Source: Craurococcus roseus (GTDB lineage Bacteria; Pseudomonadota; Alphaproteobacteria; Acetobacterales; Acetobacteraceae). From it: 11,893 nt of DNA. Within the stretch, counting starts at the first letter, position 1; each line of letters begins with the position of its first letter. The stretch covers positions 1 through 11,893 of the forward strand of contig NZ_BAAAFZ010000093.1 in the NCBI RefSeq assembly GCF_039523795.1. Reading direction: 5' to 3'. The notes beneath the pieces were generated by a model. That model was not told the DNA's origin. It made no database searches and was given only the letters and a program-made list of their open reading frames with translations. The translations under genes were made by a program, and so were the position numbers. This document shows positions 1 to 6,833 of this stretch, in pieces.

Positions 1-1437
1 CCGCGGCGCATCGGCCTCGAACAACCGCACCTCGCCGGGTTCGAGCCGCGCTTCGTTTCCGGGCGCCAGCGCCTCGCCCCCTTCCGGCAGCACCGGGCGG
101 AACCGCGCGAAGCCCGCCGCGCCGGCCAGCAGGTTCTCCATGCGGACGGAGGCGGCGCGGCGCCCGTCGGGGTTGCCCAGCACGAGCACCGCGCCCTTTG
201 CCTGCCGCGCATCGGCCGCGTCGGCGCGCAGCAAGGCCGTCACCGGCGCGCCGGGGCCGGACAGCGGCCGCAGCTCGACCGCCCGCGCCGGCTCGGCCGC
301 CAGCCGCGCGTTCGCCGCCCGCACCTCCTCGGAAATGTCGAACACGGGGTTGGCGCGCAGGTGGTGCCAGTCATCCGGCCGGGCGCGCGCCGCGTCCAGC
401 GGACGGTGCGCGCCGTGCTCGAAGCCCATCGGCACCAGCAGGCCCGCGCCGGTGCCCGCGGCGAAGCGCAGCCGCTGTCGGGCCGCCCGTCCGGCCGTCG
501 CCGCGTCGTCCTCGCCGGACGCGAGGCGCGGGCCGAACGGGACCTCGACGGTGCCGATCGCCGGCGCCACCGCGGCCAAGCGGAACGCTTCCTCCGCGAA
601 CCAGCCCTCGCGGCCGTCCCACCAAGCGAGGCTGTTGAAGGTGGCGGCGAAGCCCGCCCCGGCCAGGGTTTCCAGGTCGCGCGCCGCGAGGCCCGCGGTC
701 CACGCCATGAAGCGGCACCCCGGCAAAGCGCCGGTGAAGCGCTTCCACACCGCGGCCGGCACGCGCGCCGGCGCGTCGCAGCGGAAGCCGGCTACGCCCG
801 CAGCCGCCCAAGCGCGCAGCCGCTCTTCCCACCAATCGGCCAGCGCGGTCCCGACGCGCTCATCGAACCACCGCGCCGGCCGGATGCCCTGCTCCGCCGG
901 CGCCTGACGCGGGTCCGGCGGCGCGTCGGCCGGGGGCGCCGCGAACCAATCCGGGTGCTCCGCCACCAGCCGGCCGCCGCTCGCCGCGCGGTCGAGCACC
1001 AGGTCGAGGTGGAGCGCCAGGCCGGCGCGGCCCGCCTTCTCGGCAAGCGCCGCGAGCGCCGACGCCATGTCCCCCAGGGCTTCCAGCGCGGGGTGCGGCC
1101 GGTCGGGATCGCCGATCCGGAACAGGTGTCCGCCTTCCCCCGGAGTCCCGATCGGCGCCAGCAGCGCGCCGTCGAAGCCCAACCCCGCCGCGTGCGCGAA
1201 CGCCGCGTCCCAAGCCGGCAGGGGGCCGACCATCGCGGGGTGCAGGTAGTAAAGCCGGGGGCAAGGCGGCGCCGGAGGCCCGCGCCGAGCCGGGGTCTCG
1301 ACCCCCTTCGCGGCGGCCGCGCCCGCGGGCGCCGTGGCGCGCTTGGGCGGCGCCTCGGCCACCTTCGCGAGAGCCGGAGCGTCCATCGTCGCGGCGCGCG
1401 CGGCCGACCTCGGCTTCTTGCCGGGCTTCAAAACCAT
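1..1437 (-). CDS. GH13-fold protein, probable N-terminal half of a fused GlgE-type maltosyltransferase (3' end outside window)
   Basis: The frame is open from ATG at 1437 to the window edge: 479 codons, no stop, C-terminus missing. Residues 1-58 are a low-complexity Ala/Pro/Lys stretch. From residue 60 (PRLYYLHPAMVGPL) it follows an alpha-amylase TIM-barrel pattern: a beta-strand LHLDLVLDR at 142-150, and GFRCDAP at 217-223 with the Arg-x-Asp of the GH13 nucleophile (D221). Other hallmark residues are absent. The usual Asn-His after the first strand is Asp-Arg, the acid/base Glu region reads FMAWTAGL (243-250), and PFGPRL stands where an NHD motif is expected. From family recall, this degenerate barrel matches the N-terminal module fused in some alphaproteobacteria to GlgE, alpha-1,4-glucan:maltose-1-phosphate maltosyltransferase, which elongates cytoplasmic glucan. 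The GlgE part is not in the window, so a free-standing inactive amylase-like protein remains possible. Confidence 0.6.
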   Translation of the reverse strand, partial: MVLKPGKKPRSAARAATMDAPALAKVAEAPPKRATAPAGAAAAKGVETPARRGPPAPPCPRLYYLHPAMVGPLPAWDAAFAHAAGLGFDGALLAPIGTPGEGGHLFRIGDPDRPHPALEALGDMASALAALAEKAGRAGLALHLDLVLDRAASGGRLVAEHPDWFAAPPADAPPDPRQAPAEQGIRPARWFDERVGTALADWWEERLRAWAAAGVAGFRCDAPARVPAAVWKRFTGALPGCRFMAWTAGLAARDLETLAGAGFAATFNSLAWWDGREGWFAEEAFRLAAVAPAIGTVEVPFGPRLASGEDDAATAGRAARQRLRFAAGTGAGLLVPMGFEHGAHRPLDAARARPDDWHHLRANPVFDISEEVRAANARLAAEPARAVELRPLSGPGAPVTALLRADAADARQAKGAVLVLGNPDGRRAASVRMENLLAGAAGFARFRPVLPEGGEALAPGNEARLEPGEVRLFEADAPR

Positions 1438-1652
1438 GAGATCCCCCGAGACCGTTACCCCGCGCGAGACGCGCGAAATAGCGTAAGGTGTGTATCCGCT
1501 CGCTTCACCTGTGCGCGAGACCGGCGTTGTTCACACGGGACCGCGCGCCGAGCGCTGCACCCAGCCGAACGCGGTCGGCCGGCGTGTCCCCGGCGCCCGA
1601 CGCCGACGCGCGTCCCCGCGCCCTGGCCGGAGACGGCCGAACGCGGTCCGCG

Positions 1653-2012
1653 CTACCGGCAGATGCGCGCGAGCGTGTTCGTCAGTTCGTCCGGGTCGTA
1701 GGGCTTCGCCAGCACGGGCACGGACGCGTGCCCCGCCGGCAGCCCTTCCGCGCCGTAACCGGTCGCAACCACGAAGGGCACGCCGCGCCTGGCGAGCACG
1801 TCGGCCACCGGCGTCGATGTCTCGCCGGCGAGGTTGAGGTCCAGCACCGCCGCGTCCGGCGCCGACGTCTCCAGAAGCGCCACAGCCTCGGCGACCGTCG
1901 CCACGGGGCCGATCACCTCCGCGCCCGCGTCCAGCAACGCGTCCTCCACCAGCATGGCGACCAGCGCCTCGTCCTCGACGATCAGAATGCGGCGTCCCGC
2001 GAGTTTGGTCAT
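1653..2012 (-). CDS. Single-domain response regulator (CheY-like receiver, FATGUY-like)
   Basis: This 119-residue protein is one receiver domain with no output domain. The phosphorylation set is complete: acidic pair E13/D14 in ILIVEDE, phospho-acceptor D58 in VLDLNL, T83 in VVATGYG, and K102 in LAKPYD. The start is the ATG at 2012, just before the first beta-strand and preceded by a GAGGGGG ribosome site about 9 nt upstream. An in-frame ATG at 2099 would add a 29-residue Arg/Gly-rich tail and is rejected. The PFVVATGYG stretch resembles the FATGUY class of alphaproteobacterial single-domain receivers; characterised members such as Sphingomonas SdrG feed phosphate into the general stress response. 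Assignment to that class is inference from the motif. No histidine kinase or phosphotransferase lies nearby, so the partner must be elsewhere. The gene could be read through from the upstream molybdenum-subunit gene, about 200 nt away on the same strand. Confidence 0.88.
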   Translation of the reverse strand: MTKLAGRRILIVEDEALVAMLVEDALLDAGAEVIGPVATVAEAVALLETSAPDAAVLDLNLAGETSTPVADVLARRGVPFVVATGYGAEGLPAGHASVPVLAKPYDPDELTNTLARICR

Positions 2013-2043
2013 CCTGGCATCCCCCTCACGCGGCCGTGCCACC

Positions 2044-2066
2044 GGCCGCCGCCGACCGCGGCGGCC
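2044..2066 (-). promoter_or_regulatory. GC-rich hairpin in the leader of the response regulator gene
   Basis: GGCCGCCG at 2044-2051 and CGGCGGCC at 2059-2066 form an 8-bp perfect inverted repeat around a 7-nt loop. An alternative register gives GCCGCCG (2048-2054) pairing with CGGCGGC across a 4-nt loop. It lies about 30 nt upstream of the response regulator start, so it would sit in that mRNA's leader or mark the end of the upstream gene's transcript. It is not followed by T residues on the minus strand, so it is not a standard intrinsic terminator. In DNA this GC-rich it may also be fortuitous. Confidence 0.3.
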
Positions 2067-2210
2067 TCCCGCGACATCCGCAAAAAAGCCTATGCTCACG
2101 ACTTTGAGATCACCGATGCCGTTCGGACAAGGGCGTAGAGGGAAGATACCGCCGAACTCACTTTTTTGTCAGATCGATTCCCATCGCTTTGGACGAGCGG
2201 CCCATCCAGG

Positions 2211-4583
2211 TCACGCCGCGCTCGCGCCCTGCAACGCGCGCCAAACGCGCTCCGGCGTGGCCGGCATGTCGATGTGCGTCACGCCCCGCTCGGACAGCGC
2301 GTCCACGAGCGCGTTCATCACCGCCGGCAAGGACCCTGCGCACCCCGCTTCGCCGCAGCCTTTGACGCCGAGCAGGTTCGTTTCGCAAGGCGAGGGGCGC
2401 GACAGGAAGCCGATGTCCGGCAGGTCGCCCGCGCGCGGCAGGCAATAGTCCTGGTAGGAGCCGCTGAGCAACTGCCCCTCCTCGCTGTAGGCGACGCTCT
2501 CGTACAGCGCTTGCCCGATGCCCTGCGCGATGCCGCCGTGCGCCTGCCCCTCGACCAGCAAGGGGTTCACGATCGTCCCGAAGTCGTTCACCGACACGTA
2601 GCGCACCACCTCCACGTGCCCGGTCTCCGGCTCCACCTCCACCTCGCAGACGTGGCAGCCGTTCGGGTAGGCCATCGGCGCCTCCTCGAACACGTGCTTC
2701 ACGTCGAGGCTCTCCGGCATGTCCGGCGGCGGGTCGTTCGCGGTGCGGACGCGCTCCGCCAATTCCATGATGCCGATGGCGCGGTCGGTGCCGGCGATGA
2801 CGAAGCGGCCGTTTCCCTCGGCGCCGCGCTCGAACTCGATGTCGCCGGGCGACGCTTCCAGCGTGTGCGCCGCCGCGAGCCGCCCCTTCTCGATCACCTT
2901 GGCGGCGGCCTCCGCGATGGCGCTGCCCGACGCCATCAGCGACTTGGAGCCGCCCGTCCCGCCGCCCGCAACCAGCCGGTCGCTGTCGCCCTGCACCAGC
3001 CGGATGGCGCCGAACGGCACGCCGAGCTTCTCGTGCAACACCTGCGCGAAGGGCGTCCAGTGGCCCTGGCCGTAGTCGAGCGTGCCGGTGACGACGGTGA
3101 CGGTGCCGTCGGCTTCGAAGCGGATCTCGCCCTGCTCCTTGGAGGGCGGCGCGGTGCATTCGAGGAAGTTGCCGAGGCCCCTGCCCCGCAGCCTGCCGCG
3201 CGCCGCGCTCTCCGCCTTGCGCGTCGGGAAGCCGTCCCAGTCCGCCGCGCGCAGCGCCTGCTCCAGCACCCCCCCGAAATCGCCGCTGTCGTATGTGCTG
3301 CCGGACGGCGCCTTGAAGGGCATCTGCTCCGGCTTGATGTGGTTGATCCGGCGCAGCTCGACCGGGTCGCGCCCGGTCTCGCGCGCCGCCTGCTCCAGGA
3401 GCCGCTCGAAGTAGTAGTTGCCCTCCGGCCGCCCGGCGCCGCGGTAGGCGGAGACCGGGGTGGTGTTCGTCACCATGCAGCGCGTGCTCACCTCGATCAG
3501 CGGCGTCGCGTAGTTGCTCTGGACGTTCTTGACGTAGTTGCCCGTGGCCATCAGCGGCCCGACGGCGGCGATGTAGGCGCCCAGGTTGGAGAAGGAGGTG
3601 AGCCGCACCGCCAGCGCCCGCCCTTCGGCGTCCAGCGCCAGCTCCGCCTCCACCTCGTGGTCGCGGCCGTGCTGGTCGGAGACGAAGGAGCCGGAGCGGT
3701 CGTCCGTCCACTTCACCGGCCGCCCCAGAACCTTCGCCGCGTGCAAGAGGCAGGTGTATTCGGGATAGGCGTGCGCCTTCATGCCGAAGGAGCCGCCGAC
3801 GTTGCCGGTCAGCACCCGGAACTTCTCGGCCGGCACCTTCAGGATGTCCTTGGCCATCTGCCCGCGCAGGCCGAACACGCCCTGGCTGCCGACGTGCAGG
3901 GTCCAGCGGTCAGAGGCGGGGTCGTACTCGCCGATGGCGCTGCGCGGCTCCATGGCGCAGACCACCACGCGGTTGTTGCGGATGGACATGCGCGTGACGT
4001 GCGCCGCGCGCCCGAACGCTTCCTCCACCTTGGCGGCGTCGCCGTAGTGGAAGTCCAGCACCTCGTTGCCGGGGATGTCGTCGTAGAGCCGCGGCGCGTC
4101 GGGCGCGGCCGCCGCCGACGCCTCGGTGACGGCGGGGAGCGTGTCCACGTCGAGGAGCACCGCCTCGGCGCCGTCGCGCGCCGCCGCGCGGGTCTCGGCC
4201 ACCACGAAGGCCACCGGGTCGCCCACGAACCGCACCCTGTCGATGGCGAGCGACGGCCGTTGGATGTTCCGGATCGGCGAACCGTCCCGGTTCTTCAGCG
4301 GCAGCACGCAGGACATGGTGCCGAAGCCGGCGGCCTGGAGGTCGGCGCCGGTCCACACGCCGAGCACGCCCGGCACCTCCAGCGCCGCCGAAGTGTCGAT
4401 GCCGCGGATGGTCCCGTGCGCGTAGGGGCTGCGCACCACCACGCAGTAGAGCTGGCCCGGCAGGTCGATGTCGTCCGTGTAGCGGCCCCGGCCCTGCAAC
4501 AGCGCCGGGTCTTCCTGCCGCGGCACGGGCTGGCCGATGCCGAACTTGAGCGTGGTCGGGTCCGTGATGGCGGTATCAGGCAT
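2211..4583 (-). CDS. Xanthine dehydrogenase-family molybdopterin-binding subunit (form II CoxL-like)
   Basis: This 790-residue protein has the usual full length of the large subunit of molybdenum hydroxylases (CO dehydrogenase, xanthine and aldehyde oxidoreductases). These enzymes hydroxylate a substrate at a Mo-cytosine-dinucleotide centre and pass electrons to FeS and FAD subunits. The N-terminus GIGQPVPRQEDPALLQGRGRY is typical of CoxL-like proteins, followed by the Ald_Xan_dh a/b hammerhead domain (about 25-145) and two Mo-cofactor domains. Visible motifs are GGSFGMK (263-269), the active-site loop AYRGAGR (379-385), GQGHWTPFAQ (505-514) and KGCGEAGC with the expected catalytic Glu (E745). 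AYRGAGR is the form II signature; true aerobic CODH (form I) has AYRCSFR, so CO oxidation should not be assumed and the substrate is unknown. No small (2Fe-2S) or medium (FAD) subunit flanks it, which is unusual. The ATG at 4583 has a GAGG about 10 nt upstream. Confidence 0.93.
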   Translation of the reverse strand: MPDTAITDPTTLKFGIGQPVPRQEDPALLQGRGRYTDDIDLPGQLYCVVVRSPYAHGTIRGIDTSAALEVPGVLGVWTGADLQAAGFGTMSCVLPLKNRDGSPIRNIQRPSLAIDRVRFVGDPVAFVVAETRAAARDGAEAVLLDVDTLPAVTEASAAAAPDAPRLYDDIPGNEVLDFHYGDAAKVEEAFGRAAHVTRMSIRNNRVVVCAMEPRSAIGEYDPASDRWTLHVGSQGVFGLRGQMAKDILKVPAEKFRVLTGNVGGSFGMKAHAYPEYTCLLHAAKVLGRPVKWTDDRSGSFVSDQHGRDHEVEAELALDAEGRALAVRLTSFSNLGAYIAAVGPLMATGNYVKNVQSNYATPLIEVSTRCMVTNTTPVSAYRGAGRPEGNYYFERLLEQAARETGRDPVELRRINHIKPEQMPFKAPSGSTYDSGDFGGVLEQALRAADWDGFPTRKAESAARGRLRGRGLGNFLECTAPPSKEQGEIRFEADGTVTVVTGTLDYGQGHWTPFAQVLHEKLGVPFGAIRLVQGDSDRLVAGGGTGGSKSLMASGSAIAEAAAKVIEKGRLAAAHTLEASPGDIEFERGAEGNGRFVIAGTDRAIGIMELAERVRTANDPPPDMPESLDVKHVFEEAPMAYPNGCHVCEVEVEPETGHVEVVRYVSVNDFGTIVNPLLVEGQAHGGIAQGIGQALYESVAYSEEGQLLSGSYQDYCLPRAGDLPDIGFLSRPSPCETNLLGVKGCGEAGCAGSLPAVMNALVDALSERGVTHIDMPATPERVWRALQGASAA

Positions 4584-4786
4584 GCGGTGGACGCCTCGTG
4601 CGTGTGTTCTACGCCCAAGGTAGGTGCCGCCTCCCGATCGCGCGACCCCTGGCGGTCGGAGTTCCCACGCCGGCTCCGCCGTTCTATCACCGTGACGAGC
4701 GGTCGGAGGGAAGGCGCAATGAGGGCGGCGGGGCAGGCCGGAACGATGCCGCCGGCAGGGGCGGCGGCCGGCTGCGGGCGATTTCC

Positions 4787-5113
4787 GTGAGCCTTTACTT
4801 CATCACCGCCGTCCTCCTCTCGGTCGCCGCGGTGATCGAAGCGCGCTGCGCCACCTCCGCCTTGCGGCCGGCGGCGGACGCGGCGGACCGGGGCTTCCGC
4901 ATCCTGGGCCGCACCGCCTTCGCCTTCTGGCTGGTCCTGCTGGCCTGGGGCGCGTGGAAGCTGCACTGGACGCAGCCGCTCGCGGCCCTCGCCGGTTCGC
5001 TCGCGGCCAACGCCCTGGTGGTCGGCGCCGGCGCCCGCCCCTTCTGGCCGGGCATCTCGATGGGTCTTTCGCTCCTCGGCCTTTTGCTGACCGCACACCT
5101 CTTCGCCCGCTGA
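4787..5113 (+). CDS. Small multi-pass membrane protein of unknown function
   Basis: I do not recognise this protein. From a GTG at 4787 it is 108 residues with about four hydrophobic segments: roughly residues 2-17 (begins SLYFITAVLLSVAAV), AFAFWLVLLAWGAWKL, PLAALAGSLAANALVV, and GISMGLSLLGLLLTAHLF at the C-terminus. Between the first two is a soluble stretch rich in Ala, Arg and Asp. The frame is open upstream to another GTG at 4598, but those 63 extra codons encode Arg/Gly/Pro-rich sequence with no domain character, so the membrane segment was taken as the start. There is no convincing ribosome site for either GTG, so the start is uncertain. It is divergent from the molybdenum-subunit gene and 106 nt upstream of the DUF2171 gene. 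Confidence 0.6.
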   Translation: MSLYFITAVLLSVAAVIEARCATSALRPAADAADRGFRILGRTAFAFWLVLLAWGAWKLHWTQPLAALAGSLAANALVVGAGARPFWPGISMGLSLLGLLLTAHLFAR

Positions 5114-5172
5114 GCGCGGCCACCACATTCCCTCGTGCCCGCCCGCATCCTGCGGCCGTCGCGCCCGTTCTG

Positions 5173-5192
5173 TGGCCCGCGCGCGCGGGCCA
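5173..5192. repeat. Perfect 20-bp palindrome upstream of the DUF2171 gene
   Basis: The sequence TGGCCCGCGCGCGCGGGCCA is identical to its own reverse complement over all 20 bases. It lies between the small membrane protein gene and the DUF2171 gene, ending 27 nt before the latter's ATG. As RNA it can fold into a GGCCCGC/GCGGGCC stem with a GCGC loop just ahead of the ribosome site. It could be an operator, a leader hairpin, or a transcript-end structure for the membrane protein gene; it has no T-run after it. Confidence 0.5.
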
Positions 5193-5219
5193 TCGGGGCA
5201 CGCCGAAGGGAGACGAAGC

Positions 5220-5474
5220 ATGAGCGACGACATCGCGTCCAAGATCGCCGAGCACATGGAAGTCATCGGCGATGACGGCGAGCACGTAGGCACCGTCGAC
5301 AAGGTGGAAGGCAACCGGATCAAGCTGACCAAGAAGGACGACCCGACCGGCAGCGGCGAGCACCACTACCTCCCCCTCGGCGCGGTGGCGACGATCCAGG
5401 ACGGCAAGGTCAAGCTGATGATGCCCGCCAGTGCCGCCAAGGGCGACTCCGCCGCCCGCGACCCCGGCGCCTGA
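5220..5474 (+). CDS. DUF2171 domain protein
   Basis: This is an 84-residue soluble protein. The body IAEHMEVIGDDGEHVGTVDK, then VEGNRIKLTKKD, then HHYLPLGAVATI and a KVKLM strand, matches DUF2171, a small beta-rich domain resembling a PRC-barrel and common in alphaproteobacteria. Its biochemical role is unknown. The domain covers about residues 8-68, and the last 15 residues are a variable Ala/Gly tail. The ATG at 5220 is preceded by AAGGGAG at a 7-nt spacing, among the best ribosome sites in the window. A 20-bp palindrome sits just upstream. The following acyl-CoA dehydrogenase-like gene is 74 nt downstream on the same strand, so co-transcription is possible. In other bacteria DUF2171 proteins often sit in stress-related contexts, but nothing in this sequence proves that here. 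Confidence 0.85.
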   Translation: MSDDIASKIAEHMEVIGDDGEHVGTVDKVEGNRIKLTKKDDPTGSGEHHYLPLGAVATIQDGKVKLMMPASAAKGDSAARDPGA

Positions 5475-5548
5475 CCGCCGCCGCCACCGGCAACCTTGAA
5501 GCAGGCGCGGCGCTGTAGCCGCCGGAACCTTTCGCCGACGGAACCTGC

Positions 5549-6703
5549 ATGCCCCCCGCCCTGCGCCGCCCCGCTCCTCCGGCGATGGAGGAAGCCCCCG
5601 CCCTCGATCGGCTGCGCTCCCTGCTTCCGGCCATCGCCGCCCGCGCTGCGGCGTTGGACGTGGACGGGGCGTTCCCGGGAGAGGACATCGCGGCCCTGGC
5701 GACCGAAGGGTTGCTCCGGACTCCCTTGCCGGAGGCCGAAGGCGGCCAAGGCTGGGGCACCGCACCGGCCGGCGCCGCGCCGCTTTGCGCGGCGCTGCGC
5801 CTCGTCGGCCGCGCCAGCCTGCCCCTCGGCCGCATCTTCGAGGGCCACGTCAACGCCGCGAAGCTGGTGCTCCGGCGCGGGAACGCCGCCCAGGCGGAAG
5901 CGGCGGCGCGCGACCTCCGCGCCGGGCGCCTGTTCGGCGTCTGGAACACCGACCCGCCCGGCGGCGGACCGCCCCTGACCTTGGAAAACGGCGTCCTCAA
6001 AGGCCGCAAGGTGCTCTGCTCCGGCGCCGGCTGGGTGGAGCGCGCCCTCGTCACCGCCCGCGACGCCGGGGCGCCCGCCGACGCCCCGACCCGCATGGCG
6101 CTGGTCCCCCTCGAACGGCATGCCCGCGCCGACCTGTCCGGCTGGACGGCCCAGGGGATGCGCGCCTCCGCCACCGGCGCCGTGGACTTCACCGGCCTCC
6201 GCGTCGGGCCAGGGGAGCTGGTCGGCCAACCCGGTGACTACCTCGCCCAGCCCGACTTCTCCGCCGGCGCGTGGCGCTTCGCCGCCGTCCACTGCGGCGG
6301 GGTCGAAGCCGTGCTCGGCGCGTTGCGCGACCACCTCCGCCGCACCGGCCGCGGCGCCGACCCGCACCAAGCCGCCCGGCTGGGCCAAGCCGCGATGGCG
6401 GCCGAGACCGCCCGCCTCTGGGTGGAGGCCGCCGCGGCCAAGGCCGAGGCTCCCGGCGCAGGCGTCGAGGCCGTCGCCCATGTCGGCCTGGCCCGGCTCG
6501 CGGTGGAACGCGCGGCGCTGGACGTGCTGGAACTCGCCCAGCGCTCCGTCGGCCTCCAAGCGTTCATGCGCCCGAGCCCCCTGGAGCGCCTGGTCCGCGA
6601 CCTTGCCACCTACCTCCGCCAACCCGCCCCCGACCGCGTCCTTTCCGAGGCCGCCGCCTTCGTGCTGTCCGCGCCGCAGGAGCCCGGCGACCTCTGGGGT
6701 TGA
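5549..6703 (+). CDS. Acyl-CoA dehydrogenase-like flavoprotein (atypical, catalytic Glu apparently absent)
   Basis: This 384-residue protein matches the acyl-CoA dehydrogenase fold in length and layout. An N-terminal helical domain (about 15-115) contains PLPEAEGGQGWG (59-70). The middle beta domain (about 125-235) contains GVLKGRKVLCSGAG (148-161) and GAVDFTGLRVGPGELVG. The C-terminal helical domain has QRSVGLQAFM (331-340) and RLVRDLATYL (347-356). Family members oxidise acyl-CoA or acyl-ACP at C2-C3 with FAD, or act as FAD/FMN-dependent monooxygenases. Where dehydrogenases carry the catalytic Glu after the C-terminal Arg-Asp, this one reads RDLATYLRQPAPD with no Glu, so ordinary beta-oxidation is doubtful. 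The ATG at 5549 has only a weak purine stretch upstream; an in-frame ATG at 5585 is possible. It is the first gene of a likely unit with the PIG-L and NodS-like genes and may act on the same product. Confidence 0.85.
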   Translation: MPPALRRPAPPAMEEAPALDRLRSLLPAIAARAAALDVDGAFPGEDIAALATEGLLRTPLPEAEGGQGWGTAPAGAAPLCAALRLVGRASLPLGRIFEGHVNAAKLVLRRGNAAQAEAAARDLRAGRLFGVWNTDPPGGGPPLTLENGVLKGRKVLCSGAGWVERALVTARDAGAPADAPTRMALVPLERHARADLSGWTAQGMRASATGAVDFTGLRVGPGELVGQPGDYLAQPDFSAGAWRFAAVHCGGVEAVLGALRDHLRRTGRGADPHQAARLGQAAMAAETARLWVEAAAAKAEAPGAGVEAVAHVGLARLAVERAALDVLELAQRSVGLQAFMRPSPLERLVRDLATYLRQPAPDRVLSEAAAFVLSAPQEPGDLWG

Positions 6704-6801
6704 GACGCCAACGTGGCCGAAACGCTGGCATTTAAGGAACAAAAACGGCACAGTCCCGCCGCTGGCAGCCGGCAGGCGGCCGGGGGCGCCGGGCGAGAGC
6801 C

Positions 6802-6833
6802 GGTAAGGAAGTAAGATGGTAAGGAAGTAAGGT
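6802..6833 (+). repeat. Two-copy 16-bp tandem repeat carrying duplicated ribosome sites
   Basis: GGTAAGGAAGTAAGAT (6802-6817) is followed directly by GGTAAGGAAGTAAGGT (6818-6833), differing at one base. Each copy holds an AAGGAAG Shine-Dalgarno-like core. The second lies about 6 nt before the GTG start of the PIG-L gene at 6832. The first lies about 4 nt before an ATG at 6816 that opens a four-codon frame (Met-Val-Arg-Lys) ending in TAA at 6828-6830, just before that GTG. The AT-rich repeat stands out against its GC-rich surroundings. Confidence 0.75.

Noticed and set aside
1564..1648. 13-bp direct repeat GCCGAACGCGGTC (1564-1576 and 1636-1648) in the gap before the GH13 gene
   Set aside because: Short, composed of words common in this genome (a near copy occurs in the methyltransferase gene), and not placed like an operator pair.
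361..1701. 446-codon open frame on the plus strand opposite the GH13-fold gene
   Set aside because: Composition dominated by Arg, and it spans both the GH13 gene and the gap before the response regulator; no domain features.
2079..2170. Possible intrinsic terminator after the molybdenum-subunit gene (A/T-runs at 2081-2086 and 2162-2167)
   Set aside because: Only a 4-bp stem (CTCA/TGAG) precedes the T-run on the minus strand, too weak to call a terminator.
2166..4790. 874-codon open frame on the plus strand opposite the molybdenum-subunit gene
   Set aside because: Arg/His/Ala-rich translation with no domain pattern; it is the antisense shadow of a well-supported 790-residue enzyme in GC-rich DNA.
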